Assembly (NCBI GenBank): GCA_030426085.1
Contig: JAUHYW010000009.1
Location: 62,001 to 126,000 of the forward strand
Length of the DNA stretch: 64,000 nucleotides
Direction: 5' to 3'
DNA from: a bacterium
GTDB lineage: Bacteria > Myxococcota_A > Bradymonadia > UBA7976 > UBA1532
In this document: positions 1 to 7,708 of the stretch, piece after piece
Layout of the letters: each line of letters opens with the position of its first letter
Numbering within the stretch: position 1 is the first letter of the stretch
Made by a program: the position numbers and the translations under genes
Notes under the pieces: model-generated
The model's input: only the letters and a program-made list of their open reading frames with translations
Database searches by the model: none
What the model was told of the DNA's origin: nothing

Positions 1-36
1 GGCTTCCCCTGACGATCCGAGGGGAGCCTATCAGAT

Positions 37-75
37 CCGGCGGCCGGCGCGGGGGCACATCGCGCCGGCCGCCGG
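37..75 (-). terminator. Strong hairpin downstream of the sigma-factor gene
   Basis: A perfect 15-bp inverted repeat (arms 37-51 and 61-75, 9-nt loop) lies about 30 nt past the stop codon of the minus-strand sigma gene. A second, imperfect hairpin occupies 1-28. No T-run follows either stem on the minus strand, so intrinsic termination is uncertain; it may only stabilise the 3' end of the mRNA. Confidence 0.4.
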
Positions 76-104
76 CCGGGGGATGCGCAGACGGCGGAGC
101 GCGG

Positions 105-1094
105 TCAGACGGCGGCGCTCGCCGCCTCGGCCGGCACGCACGGGGTGGCGGCGGTGTGCAGGTGATGATGCCGGCCGAGGCACGCCGCGCAGACGCCGTC
201 GCCCATCTCGGTGGTCCAGCGCAGCATGTTGAGCCGCAGGGCGCGGTGCTTCTGCATCTCGGAGAAGCCCATATGCCCTTCGAGGCCGGGGATCGTGCGC
301 AGCATGGGCATGAGCTGCCGGTCGCGCTTCAGCCGGGCCCGGCGCACCACGTTGCCCACGTCGGTGCGCTTGAGCCCCAGGCTCTCGGCCACCGCGTCGT
401 AGCCCAGGCCCTCGATCTCGACCAGCACCAGCGCGGCCCGCTCCACGTCGGGCAGGCCGTTGACCACCCCCAGCACCGCCTCGCGCAGCCGGCGGGCCAG
501 ATCGACCCGCTCCCGGCGCACGATGCGCTGCTCGGGGTCGTCCCGGCGGGTGCCCAGCGTCCAGTGAGCGGCGTCCGGCTCGGCCACCCGATCGTCCATC
601 GTCTCCCGATACTCGGGCCGCTTGCGGCGCAGGAAGTCGATGGTGCGGTGATCGGCGATGGACACCAGCAGCGCATAGCGCAGCGTGTGCCGCTCCCGCC
701 GGGCGCCGCGGATGAGTGTGTGCACCGCCTCGGCAGTCGCCGAGACCAGATCGGCCACCTCGGCCGAGTCCGGATCCTGCCCCGAGGCGGCCAGTCGACG
801 CCGGATGCGGGAGGCGAAGCGGCGGTGCAGGCACTCGAAGGTGAACGCGGCGAGCGGGCGGGCGCGGTAGCCGAGGTCGAGGCTGCCGTTGAGCACCGCC
901 TCGAAGCAGCCGATCGTGTTGGTGTCGGCGCCCTGGATGTGCTCTTCGACGAGGCTGAGGACCGCGCGGCGGCGGGCCACCCGCTCGGGGTCGGTCGAGC
1001 CGCGGGCCATGCCCTGGCGCAGCCGGCTGCGGAAGCGCACGAGGGCCGGGTTGACGGTCAGCGGGCGGGCGGTGCGGGCGAGGCGGTCGCTCAT
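105..1094 (-). CDS. Sigma-70 family (ECF-like) sigma factor with C-terminal Cys/His motif
   Basis: Predicted alternative sigma factor of 329 residues. A region 2-like segment lies near residues 85-165 (ends in a DHRTIDFLRRKRP stretch) and a region 4 helix-turn-helix follows (LPDVERAALVLVEIEGLGY, then SLGLKRTDVGNVVRRAR). After region 4 comes an extension of about 70 residues that ends in CAAC (302-305), HHHLH (309-313) and Cys319, which looks like a metal or redox site. The start is the ATG at 1094, which overlaps the stop of the upstream gene as ATGA (1091-1094), so the two are probably translationally coupled. ECF sigma factors with Cys-rich C-terminal sensor domains are known in myxobacteria (CorE type), but a closer relation to those is inference. 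No anti-sigma factor is adjacent unless the coupled membrane protein serves as one. Confidence 0.8.
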   Translation of the reverse strand: MSDRLARTARPLTVNPALVRFRSRLRQGMARGSTDPERVARRRAVLSLVEEHIQGADTNTIGCFEAVLNGSLDLGYRARPLAAFTFECLHRRFASRIRRRLAASGQDPDSAEVADLVSATAEAVHTLIRGARRERHTLRYALLVSIADHRTIDFLRRKRPEYRETMDDRVAEPDAAHWTLGTRRDDPEQRIVRRERVDLARRLREAVLGVVNGLPDVERAALVLVEIEGLGYDAVAESLGLKRTDVGNVVRRARLKRDRQLMPMLRTIPGLEGHMGFSEMQKHRALRLNMLRWTTEMGDGVCAACLGRHHHLHTAATPCVPAEAASAAV

Positions 1095-1684
1095 CGGTCC
1101 CCCTCCCGGCGGACCCGGACGAGCAGCAGCAGCGGGAGCAGCGCGAACCACCAGCCGGTTTCGGCGTGGTCCGCCGCCTGGCTGCACCCGGCGCTGGTCT
1201 GCATCTGGGGGTCGATGGACTTGTAGTGCCCGTCCATCGAGGGCAGCCCGCTGGCGCTCTTCGAGGACTGCTCGCCGCCGCCCCCGCCGCTGTCGTCGTC
1301 TTCGACTTCGAGTTGATCGTCGCCCTTGTCGTCCATCTCGCGCCGCCCGGGCTCTTCGAGCTCGAGGTCGCCTTCCTCGCCGGGGCGCGGGGTGTCGATC
1401 ATGCGGGGGGCGGGCAGGATGAAGGTGTCGATGCCTTCGTGGCTGGCGCAGAACTCCTCGGCGGTGAGGACCGGGTCGCCCTTCTCAGAGTGCGCGTCGT
1501 CGCCCTCGTCGAGCCCGTCGACGACCCGGACGAGGCCCACGGCGTCGGTGGAGATCTCGACCCCGGCCTTGTCGGCGCCCTCGACCCGGGGCTCGCCGCT
1601 GCACACGATGCGGGCCTCCGGCGCGGCCTCTGCTGCCGCGGTGACGCATCCGAGAACGACTGCGAGTCGAATCAGCCCCTTCAT
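1091..1684 (-). CDS. Putative MYXO-CTERM-anchored exported protein
   Basis: A 197-residue secreted protein of unknown function. The N-terminus is a signal peptide (MKGLIRLAVVLGCVTAAAEA). The middle is acidic and low-complexity, with runs of Asp/Glu and a Gly stretch (DDSGGGGGEQ). The C-terminus has the layout of a myxobacterial sorting tail: a Gly-Cys-Ser, a short linker, a hydrophobic helix (WWFALLPLLLLV) and a basic end (RVRRE). Such MYXO-CTERM tails are thought to be handled by myxosortases for surface anchoring. The start ATG at 1684 is preceded by GGAGGGGAA. Its stop overlaps the sigma-factor start, suggesting the two work in one pathway, perhaps as signal source or target. No enzymatic motif is seen. 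Confidence 0.72.
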   Translation of the reverse strand: MKGLIRLAVVLGCVTAAAEAAPEARIVCSGEPRVEGADKAGVEISTDAVGLVRVVDGLDEGDDAHSEKGDPVLTAEEFCASHEGIDTFILPAPRMIDTPRPGEEGDLELEEPGRREMDDKGDDQLEVEDDDSGGGGGEQSSKSASGLPSMDGHYKSIDPQMQTSAGCSQAADHAETGWWFALLPLLLLVRVRREGDR

Positions 1685-1742
1685 TTCCCCTCCGTCGCGT
1701 GCGAGCGGCGATCGGCGCCGCGCGGGAGGGGGCGATGCAAGA

Positions 1743-1771
1743 ACGGTACCAGTGCGACGGGAGTGTGTCAG
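1743..1771 (-). promoter_or_regulatory. Weak candidate promoter for the MYXO-CTERM/sigma pair
   Basis: On the minus strand CTGACA (1766-1771) and TACCGT (1743-1748) are separated by 17 nt. The -35 match is good and the -10 poor. It is the best sigma-70-like candidate in the 120-bp gap between tsaE and the gene starting at 1684. Confidence 0.25.
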
Positions 1772-1804
1772 CGAACCTCGGACTGCCACAAGCCACCGAA
1801 ATAA

Positions 1805-2317
1805 CTATGAAATCCCGGTATTCCCCAGGTCGGTGTCGGGGCGTTCGTTCTCGAACGCCCGCCGGAGCCAGGCGCCCGAGCGGGGCCCGCGACCGATCAG
1901 GCGGATGCGCCGACCGTCGCCGGCGGGCTCGATGCACAGCCAGACCGCGTCCCCCGGGATGGCCTCCGGCAGCCGCCCGGGCCACTCGACGTAGGCCACC
2001 CCATCGGTCCCGATCGCCTCCTCCAGCCCCAGCCCCAGGGCCTCGTCGGGATCGGCGATGCGGTACAGGTCGATGTGATGGAAGTCGAGGCGCCCGGGGT
2101 GCACCTGCATGATCGCGAAGGTCGGGCTGTTGACGTAGTGCTCGTCGGGCACGCCGAGCCCCCGGGCGAGGCCCTGGGCGAGGCAGGTCTTGCCCGCGCC
2201 GAGCGGACCGACGGCCGCGACGACGTCCCCCGCCCGCGCCGCCCGGCCCAGCCGCCGGCCCAGCGCCGCGGTGGCCTCGGCGTCGGCCAGATACCGCTCG
2301 AATCGGATCTCGCTCAT
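1805..2317 (-). CDS. tsaE: tRNA threonylcarbamoyladenosine biosynthesis ATPase TsaE
   Basis: TsaE is the P-loop ATPase that works with TsaB/TsaD (and TsaC) to make t6A at position 37 of ANN-decoding tRNAs in the cytoplasm. The 170-residue length fits the family. The Walker A motif GPLGAGKT is at residues 37-44, followed by the family's NSPTFAIMQ and the HHIDLYR segment. VAYVEWPGRLPE matches the conserved EWP motif near the middle. The start ATG at 2317 gives a normal N-terminus. It lies 39 bp downstream of a NUDIX hydrolase gene on the same strand. No tsaB or tsaD is adjacent. Confidence 0.95.
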   Translation of the reverse strand: MSEIRFERYLADAEATAALGRRLGRAARAGDVVAAVGPLGAGKTCLAQGLARGLGVPDEHYVNSPTFAIMQVHPGRLDFHHIDLYRIADPDEALGLGLEEAIGTDGVAYVEWPGRLPEAIPGDAVWLCIEPAGDGRRIRLIGRGPRSGAWLRRAFENERPDTDLGNTGIS

Positions 2318-2356
2318 GGTGCGCTCACTCCGCGATCACTGCGCGAACACCCCCGC

Positions 2357-2767
2357 TCAGAGGCGCTCCCGCCGCAGACGCTCCACCACCGGCACGTCGG
2401 CCGGGGGCAGCGGCAGGGCCACGATCTCGCCCGCGGTCAGCCAGGCGAACTCGGCCACCCCCAGGCACTCGGGGGTGCCCGCGATCATGCGGGCGTCGTA
2501 GACGAGCAGGATGACCTCCTTCTCGGGGTAGACGTGATGCCCGACGGCGAAGATGTCCCCCACCGCGACCTCGACGCCCAGCTCTTCGACGATCTCCCGG
2601 GCCAGCGCCGCGTCGGGCGCCTCTCCGGGCTCGACCTTGCCCCCGGGGAGCTCCCACGAGTGAGCCAGGTGGGCATCGGCGAGGCGCCGGCTGACCAGGT
2701 ACCGATCGGATCGGGGACCCTCCACCGGCCCCCGGATGAGGCCCGCGGCCACGACGATGCGCTTCAT
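2357..2767 (-). CDS. NUDIX hydrolase (MutT-like)
   Basis: A 136-residue NUDIX-fold hydrolase that cleaves nucleoside-diphosphate-X substrates. The complete Nudix box GX5EX7REUXEEXGU is at residues 43-65 (GKVEPGE, then REIVEELGV). The preceding SWELPGG fits MutT/8-oxo-dGTPase-type enzymes, and a C-terminal FAWLTAGEI segment fits the same group. Substrate cannot be assigned from the sequence; nucleotide-pool sanitation is the usual role. The start is ATG 2767, 26 bp after the stop of the small gene at 2794-3078, so it is probably part of a run of minus-strand genes down to tsaE. Confidence 0.88.
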   Translation of the reverse strand: MKRIVVAAGLIRGPVEGPRSDRYLVSRRLADAHLAHSWELPGGKVEPGEAPDAALAREIVEELGVEVAVGDIFAVGHHVYPEKEVILLVYDARMIAGTPECLGVAEFAWLTAGEIVALPLPPADVPVVERLRRERL

Positions 2768-2793
2768 CGCTCCTCCCCTGCCCCGCGCCCGGC

Positions 2794-3078
2794 TCAGGCG
2801 CCGAAGCCGGCCCGCCCGGTGCGCACCTCGTCGGCCCGGTCGACCTTGAGGCCCGCGAGGTGCTCATAGGGCAGCGTATAGGTCGCCTTCTCGGTCTCGA
2901 TCCGCGCGATGGCGTCGGAGAGCGTGATCCGCTGGACGCGAGTCAACGGCACCGGGCCGCCCGAGGTCGCCTGCAGCAGCACCGACAGGCCGCTCTTGCG
3001 GTTCACGTCGAACGCGTCGCCGTCCCGGTCGAGGGCCGGCTCGGCGGAGAGGATCGTCTCGAAGAGTTCGCGGTTCAT
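2794..3078 (-). CDS. Small conserved-looking hypothetical protein
   Basis: A 94-residue soluble protein that I do not recognise. It starts MNRELFETILSAEPALDRDG and has a mixed alpha/beta composition with no signal peptide, membrane segment or Cys. Its coding status is supported by tight packing: 6 bp after the Cys-rich lipoprotein gene and 26 bp before the NUDIX gene, on the same strand, with a GGTGA sequence upstream of the start. The function is unknown. Confidence 0.6.
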   Translation of the reverse strand: MNRELFETILSAEPALDRDGDAFDVNRKSGLSVLLQATSGGPVPLTRVQRITLSDAIARIETEKATYTLPYEHLAGLKVDRADEVRTGRAGFGA

Positions 3079-3084
3079 ATCACC

Positions 3085-4458
3085 TCACCTGAAGGGGTCG
3101 AGATCGCATCGACGGATGCAGACGTCGCCCATCGGGTTGCCGTCCTGATCCATCAGCTCGACGCACTGGTAACCTTGGGGGCAGGCGTTGGGCGGCTCGG
3201 CGCACGGCTCGAAGCAGAAGTCGCCGAGCATCACCACCTCGCCGTTCTCGTCTTCTTCCTGCAGCGACAGGCACCGCCGCCCCTCGCCGCCGCAGCTGTT
3301 CTCCTCCATCGGATCACAGCCCGGCTCGCAGTGCCGTCCCTCGGCCATCTCACAGCGGTTGGTCTCGAGGTCGCAGATCTCGCCGAAGCCGCACTGGAAG
3401 GCCCCGGTGCAGCCGCGCACGACGCAGCTCCCGGCGCTGCACTCTTGGGTGGCGTCCTGGCAGTCGTCGTCGACCTCGCAGCCGGGCACGCACATACCCA
3501 TCGCCCGGTCGCAGTAGGTCGCGGGCTCGGGGCAGTCGGCGCTGGTCGTGCACCCGCCCGGCACCCGGCAGCGGCCGTCGTCCTGGCACACCGCCGGCGC
3601 CTCGCACTGCCCGTCGCCCTCGCACGGCGGCCCGCAGCGCCCGGCGTTGCAGATCTCGCCCACCGGGCAGTTGGCGTCGTCGGCGCAGCCGATCTGGCAG
3701 AAGCCGTCGTTGCAGATGCGGCCGCCGGGGCAGTCGGCGTCGGCCTCGCACTCGTCGATCGCGTCGCACTGGCGGGTGACCGGCACGCACAGCGAGGTGT
3801 CGTCGTCCACCGGCAGGCACTCGTAGCCCGGGCCGAAGCGGGCGCAGTTGCCCTGGCACCGCTGGAGGCAGTGCCCCAGCCCGGCCGCGCCCACCGGGTG
3901 GCAGTTGGCCCGGCGGTCGCACGCGCTCGAGTCGGCGCACGGCTCGCACTGGCGGGCCCGGGGGGTGCAGGTCCCGGTGCACGGGTCGCAATAGTCCACC
4001 GTGTCGCATTGCAGGTCGACCTCGCACGGGTCGCCCGGCGCGGGCACACAGACCCCGTTGCAGTCGCACACCGAGCCGGCGGCGCAGTCGTCGGGGCCGG
4101 CGCAGGCGGGCAGCTCGGCGCAGAAGCCGCCGACGGTACATCGAGCGGTGGGGCCGCAGTCCCGGTCGTCGCCGCACGACGGGCGGCAGATCCCCTGAGC
4201 GGTGTCGCAGCGCGCCCCGGGCGGGCAGCCGTCGTCGGCCATGCACGACGCGCCGGCCCCGCCCATGCCCCCCATGCCGCCCGCACCGCCCATGCCACCG
4301 GACCCGCCCATGCCGCCGTCCCCCTCGACGACCCCGCCTGCGCCGCCCGACCCCCCGGCGCCGTCGCCGTCAGTCGAGTCGTCGCATCCGAAGAAGGCGA
4401 GTGGCAGGCAACACAAGGCGAGCGGCAGGCAGGCGGTCAGCGCGGTTCGACGGATCAT
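3085..4458 (-). CDS. Cysteine-rich repeat lipoprotein
   Basis: A predicted outer-membrane or surface lipoprotein of 457 residues. The signal peptide ends in a lipobox (AFFGC). A Gly/Met-rich linker (repeats such as GGMGGAGG) follows, then about 60 cysteines in tandem modules of roughly 20-25 residues with the pattern C-x3-DCPxGxICxxGxC. This is the Dickkopf/EGF-like Cys-rich layout common in Myxococcota surface proteins. The modules are presumably disulphide-bonded and used for binding outside the cell. The start ATG at 4458 is chosen because it opens the signal peptide; an upstream in-frame ATG would add 25 residues without signal character. The ligand is unknown. Confidence 0.8.
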   Translation of the reverse strand: MIRRTALTACLPLALCCLPLAFFGCDDSTDGDGAGGSGGAGGVVEGDGGMGGSGGMGGAGGMGGMGGAGASCMADDGCPPGARCDTAQGICRPSCGDDRDCGPTARCTVGGFCAELPACAGPDDCAAGSVCDCNGVCVPAPGDPCEVDLQCDTVDYCDPCTGTCTPRARQCEPCADSSACDRRANCHPVGAAGLGHCLQRCQGNCARFGPGYECLPVDDDTSLCVPVTRQCDAIDECEADADCPGGRICNDGFCQIGCADDANCPVGEICNAGRCGPPCEGDGQCEAPAVCQDDGRCRVPGGCTTSADCPEPATYCDRAMGMCVPGCEVDDDCQDATQECSAGSCVVRGCTGAFQCGFGEICDLETNRCEMAEGRHCEPGCDPMEENSCGGEGRRCLSLQEEDENGEVVMLGDFCFEPCAEPPNACPQGYQCVELMDQDGNPMGDVCIRRCDLDPFR

Positions 4459-4486
4459 GCGCGGGGCGTCCTCGGCTGGGGATGGC

Positions 4487-4531
4487 GATATCGACTGCGC
4501 GGCCGGTCGACGCCGCGTGCCGCTCGATATC
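4487..4531. promoter_or_regulatory. Inverted repeat, possible operator
   Basis: Two 8-bp arms, GATATCGA (4487-4494) and TCGATATC (4524-4531), face each other across 29 bp in the 123-bp gap upstream of the Cys-rich lipoprotein gene. The arms are more AT-rich than their surroundings. This may be a regulator-binding site; no regulator is identified. Confidence 0.25.
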
Positions 4532-4581
4532 ACGAATCACCGCCCCGCGGACTACCCGAATCGAAACGGCGTGCCGACGGA

Positions 4582-6495
4582 CTACTGGAACTGGAACGGC
4601 AGCTTGACCTTGACGTTGGTGCCGGCGAAGCCCGGGACCCGCAGCCCGCGCAAGGCCCCGCGCACGCAGGACTGCCCCCGGCCGCTGCTGCCGGGCATCT
4701 TGACGTTGATCAGCTCGCCGCTGGGGATGACGGTGATCTCGACCGTCAGCGACTTGAGCTTGGGGTTGCGCCGCACCTCGTTCTGCAGGCAGCGCACCAT
4801 CTTGCCCTGGCGCCCGGCCATCACCCGGTCGAACGCGCCCCGGTCGAAGCGGCCGCTGCCCCCCGCCTCGGCGTTGAGGCTGCTCGACGCCGCCAGCCGC
4901 TCCTCCCGCGCGATGCGGGCCCGCTCGGCGGCGCTGGCCCGGGCGAGGCGGTCGGCCCGCTCCTTCTCGCGCCGCTCGCGGATCTCGGCCGCCGTCTCGG
5001 GCAGCTCTTCGGGCAGGCTCACCGGCGGCAGGCCGACCTTCATCACCGTCACCACCCCGGCGAGGTTGGCCTTGGTCGGGGTCGGCAGCGTCGACTGATA
5101 GAAGAACCACCCGCCGAAGCCGCCGCCGACGGTCACGAGCAGGAACAGGATGGTGCCCAGCACGATGCGGGTGCGCCGACGGGCCGCAGCGGCCTCGGCC
5201 TCCTCGGCCCGCCGCTTCTCGCGCTTGTCCTTCTCGTGCACCCAGGCGACCATCGTGTCTTCGAAGACGTCGATCTCGCTGAGAGGCAGCCGGCGGTCGG
5301 TCTCGATGTCGAAGACGATGGTGCTGGCGTCGATCTCTTCCTTGAAGAGCTTCTCGACCATCTGCTTGCCGGTGAACGGGCCGTAGTCGATGCCATCCCG
5401 CTCCATCAGCCAGCGCTGGGTCGTGCCGTCGTCCTCGCCGCCGCCGGCCGGCCCGAGGTCGGGGATCACGAAGCCGCCGCCCTTGCGGGACTTGCGCGAC
5501 TCGCCGTTCGGCTCGGCGTCGGGCCCCGGCCCGGCCACCGGGCGCACCTCCGGCTCCTCGTCCTCGGCCTCGTCTTCGTCCGGTGGCGGGGGCGGGGCGC
5601 CCTCGCTCGGCGGCGGGCCGACCGCTGAGCGGGCCGCCGCCGAGGTGTTCTCGATCGCCCGCCCCAGCTCGGCCTTGAGATCGTGGGGGTCGTCGAAGCG
5701 CTCGGGGGCGCCGACGAAGCAGCGGACGACCACGCTCGACAGGGGCTCGGGCAGGCGGCTGCTGGCCTCGGCCGCGACGTCGACCGACGCTGGCGGCGCG
5801 CCGACGAGCAGCTCGTAGAGGATGATCCCCAGGCTGTGCAGGTCGTCGGCCGGCACCCCCTCGGTGTCGGGGAAGCACGGCTGATCCCACCGGTTGAGCC
5901 GATCGCGGCGCTCGACGAAGGCCCCCCGCAGCTCGGCGAAGCCGAAGTCGGCCAGCTTGACCCGACCCAGCCGGTTGATGAGCACCACCGACGGCCGCAG
6001 CGTGCCGTGGGCCATCTGCCCCCGCCCGTACTGGAGGGCGTTGCAGACGTGGGCCACGAGGTTGTAGGCGCCCTTGAGGGTGAACTGCTTGCCCGACGAG
6101 GCCTTCTTGTCGAGCAGATCGGCCAGCGTCTGCCCGTCGACGAAGTCCCGGGCCACGTAGCGGTGCTGGCCCTCCTTGCCCATCCCGAAGACGCCGAGCA
6201 GGTTCTTGTGGCGGATCTCGGTCGCCAGCTTCACCGACGCCCGCACCTTCTCGGTGACCGCCCGATCACCCACCACGTCGGGCTCCATCATCAAGATGGC
6301 GATCGTCTTGCCCGTCTTCTCGTCCACCGCCCGATAGAGCGTGCCGTGCACGTCGGCGAGGACCCGCTCGTCGATCACGAATCGATTGCCGACCACAGTC
6401 CCCTGGGGGAGCGGCCCCCCGCCCGACGAGACGGGGTCCGGCGCTCGTTCGGTTGTCGGCGTCTGCACGCTGTCCACCTGTGAATCACTCCCCAT
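4582..6495 (-). CDS. Pseudokinase with GYF-like domain and AgmX/PglI TonB-like C-terminal domain
   Basis: A 637-residue predicted inner-membrane protein. Residues ~35-280 have a Ser/Thr protein-kinase fold, but the ATP-binding lysine of VAIK is replaced (IAIL, 65-68) and the catalytic HRDLKP is HGTLRP (163-168). Only DFG (183-185) remains, so phosphotransfer is unlikely. A Pro/acidic linker follows, then a GYF-like segment around 366-412 (DYGPFTGKQMV), a charged helix, one membrane helix (~443-466), another charged helix and a TonB-like domain at ~545-637 of the AgmX/PglI type (paired Cys in RCLQNE and SCVRGALRG). This topology is known from motility proteins such as GltJ/AgmX of Myxococcus xanthus: cytoplasmic sensing part, periplasmic TonB-like end. 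The role here is inferred only. It lies 39 bp downstream of a small lipoprotein gene. Confidence 0.8.
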   Translation of the reverse strand: MGSDSQVDSVQTPTTERAPDPVSSGGGPLPQGTVVGNRFVIDERVLADVHGTLYRAVDEKTGKTIAILMMEPDVVGDRAVTEKVRASVKLATEIRHKNLLGVFGMGKEGQHRYVARDFVDGQTLADLLDKKASSGKQFTLKGAYNLVAHVCNALQYGRGQMAHGTLRPSVVLINRLGRVKLADFGFAELRGAFVERRDRLNRWDQPCFPDTEGVPADDLHSLGIILYELLVGAPPASVDVAAEASSRLPEPLSSVVVRCFVGAPERFDDPHDLKAELGRAIENTSAAARSAVGPPPSEGAPPPPPDEDEAEDEEPEVRPVAGPGPDAEPNGESRKSRKGGGFVIPDLGPAGGGEDDGTTQRWLMERDGIDYGPFTGKQMVEKLFKEEIDASTIVFDIETDRRLPLSEIDVFEDTMVAWVHEKDKREKRRAEEAEAAAARRRTRIVLGTILFLLVTVGGGFGGWFFYQSTLPTPTKANLAGVVTVMKVGLPPVSLPEELPETAAEIRERREKERADRLARASAAERARIAREERLAASSSLNAEAGGSGRFDRGAFDRVMAGRQGKMVRCLQNEVRRNPKLKSLTVEITVIPSGELINVKMPGSSGRGQSCVRGALRGLRVPGFAGTNVKVKLPFQFQ

Positions 6496-6534
6496 CTTCG
6501 GCGCCGGCCCGGCTCACCCCCGGGCTGCGCGGCG

Positions 6535-6966
6535 CTACGAGTCCGCGTCGGGCTTCGGCCGTGCCTCGACCAGCTCCACCCGCCAGCTCTCGCCGACCCG
6601 GATCACCGGCACCGCCTGCAACCGGCCCGCCAGCGACCCGATCACGATCCGCCGCTCGGCCAGCGCGCGCGCCGGATCGACGCGCGCCCGGTGGCTGCGG
6701 TCGACGATGAACGTCCACCCCGGCCGGACCGCGAGCCGCTCGGCGACGGCCGACCCGTCGGCATCCGGCGCCAGACCGACACCCTCGGCGAGGGCCTGTC
6801 GGCTGGCCGGCCCGAGCAGGGCATGGACCCGCTCGGCGTCGCCCCGGGCCATCGCCGCGAACAACCCCTCGAAGGCGATCACCGCCGGATCCTTCGGCGG
6901 CGGTCCACAACCGGACGAGCCGAGCAGGGCGAAAGCCACGGCGAAACTGATCGAGAGGCGTCCCAC
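6535..6966 (-). CDS. Small lipoprotein of unknown function
   Basis: A predicted lipoprotein of 143 residues with a GTG start at 6966. The signal peptide (VGRLSISFAVAFALLGSSGC) ends in a lipobox and a Pro/Lys stretch (GPPPKDP) follows. The remainder resembles small ligand-binding or NTF2-like folds (AFEGLFAAMARGDAERVHAL), but this is not firm. A longer open frame to 7305 exists; its extra residues have no signal character and run antisense to the divergent lipoprotein gene, so the shorter form is preferred. It precedes the pseudokinase gene and diverges from another small lipoprotein that shares the 'PA...D....L' layout. Confidence 0.62.
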   Translation of the reverse strand: MGRLSISFAVAFALLGSSGCGPPPKDPAVIAFEGLFAAMARGDAERVHALLGPASRQALAEGVGLAPDADGSAVAERLAVRPGWTFIVDRSHRARVDPARALAERRIVIGSLAGRLQAVPVIRVGESWRVELVEARPKPDADS

Positions 6967-7052
6967 CGGTTGATGATGCCCCCCCTTTCGACCAGCGCGC
7001 AACCCCGGGGGTCGGTGCGAGCCCGGGCGCGGTGTCCGGTCGCGGCCGGCCG

Positions 7053-7081
7053 TTGACTCGGGCCCCCGGTGGCGACACACT
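7053..7081 (+). promoter_or_regulatory. Candidate promoter giving a leaderless transcript
   Basis: TTGACT (7053-7058) and CACACT (7076-7081) are separated by 17 nt. The -10 ends 6 bp before the ATG at 7088, so transcription would begin at about the start codon. No Shine-Dalgarno sequence is visible. The -35 is good, the -10 weak. Confidence 0.35.
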
Positions 7082-7087
7082 GATCGC

Positions 7088-7708
7088 ATGCGCATCCTGT
7101 CCGCCCTGCTCGCCCTGTTCATGGGCCTCGCCCTCGCCGCGTGCGAGGAGAACCGCGACCCGGCGACGCCCGACGGCGCGATGCACGTCCTGCGGGACGC
7201 GCTGATGGACGAGGACGTCTCCGGCCTGCTCGACGCCTCGTCGGCCCGCACCCACAAGCTGCTCGCCGAGCTGCAGACGCTGCTCAAGGAGCAGCGCACC
7301 GCCATCGCCGAGCGCTACCCCGAGGAGCACCGGACCGAGACCGCCGTCGCCTTCCCCCCGGGGGTGCTCGAAGCGGACGACATGGTGGCCCTGTTCACCG
7401 CGCTGACCAAGGTCGAGCTCGGCCAGCTCGAGCGCGACGAGCGGCTCGCCTTCGGCATGAGCACCCTCGGCCGGCCGAACATCAACGGCGACCGGGCCAC
7501 GGTCACCACCCAGAGCGGCGAGACGGTCGAGTTCGTGCTCGAGGAGGACACCTGGAAGACGACGGTCTTCGAACGCCCCATCGAGCAGAGCCTCAACCGG
7601 ATCAAGCTCAACCGCCAGACCCTCGAAGAGAACCTCAAGGTCTTCGAGGAGATGAAGCGGCGTGCCGCGGCCGAGAAGGCCAAAGCCGAGGCCGAGGAGA
7701 CGCCCTGA
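7088..7708 (+). CDS. Lipoprotein of unknown function
   Basis: A 206-residue predicted lipoprotein. The signal peptide MRILSALLALFMGLALAAC ends in a clear lipobox (LAAC). The mature part is mainly alpha/beta with a charged C-terminal helix rich in Lys, Glu and Ala (EEMKRRAAAEKAKAEAEE). An N-terminal stretch (DGAMHVLRDALMDEDVSGLL) recalls the neighbouring minus-strand lipoprotein, so the two may be distant paralogues. The ATG at 7088 has no ribosome binding site upstream. The gene's last 74 bp overlap the end of the convergent helix-hairpin-helix gene. Confidence 0.75.
   Translation: MRILSALLALFMGLALAACEENRDPATPDGAMHVLRDALMDEDVSGLLDASSARTHKLLAELQTLLKEQRTAIAERYPEEHRTETAVAFPPGVLEADDMVALFTALTKVELGQLERDERLAFGMSTLGRPNINGDRATVTTQSGETVEFVLEEDTWKTTVFERPIEQSLNRIKLNRQTLEENLKVFEEMKRRAAAEKAKAEAEETP

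Noticed and set aside
37-75. Integron attC or phage attachment site
   Set aside because: A simple perfect hairpin with no integrase, cassette or direct repeat nearby.
2860-5628. Plus-strand open frame of over 900 codons opposite the NUDIX, Cys-rich and pseudokinase genes
   Set aside because: Antisense of genuine genes; very high GC makes long stop-free frames. The translation is low-complexity His/Arg/Ala and has no domain or signal.
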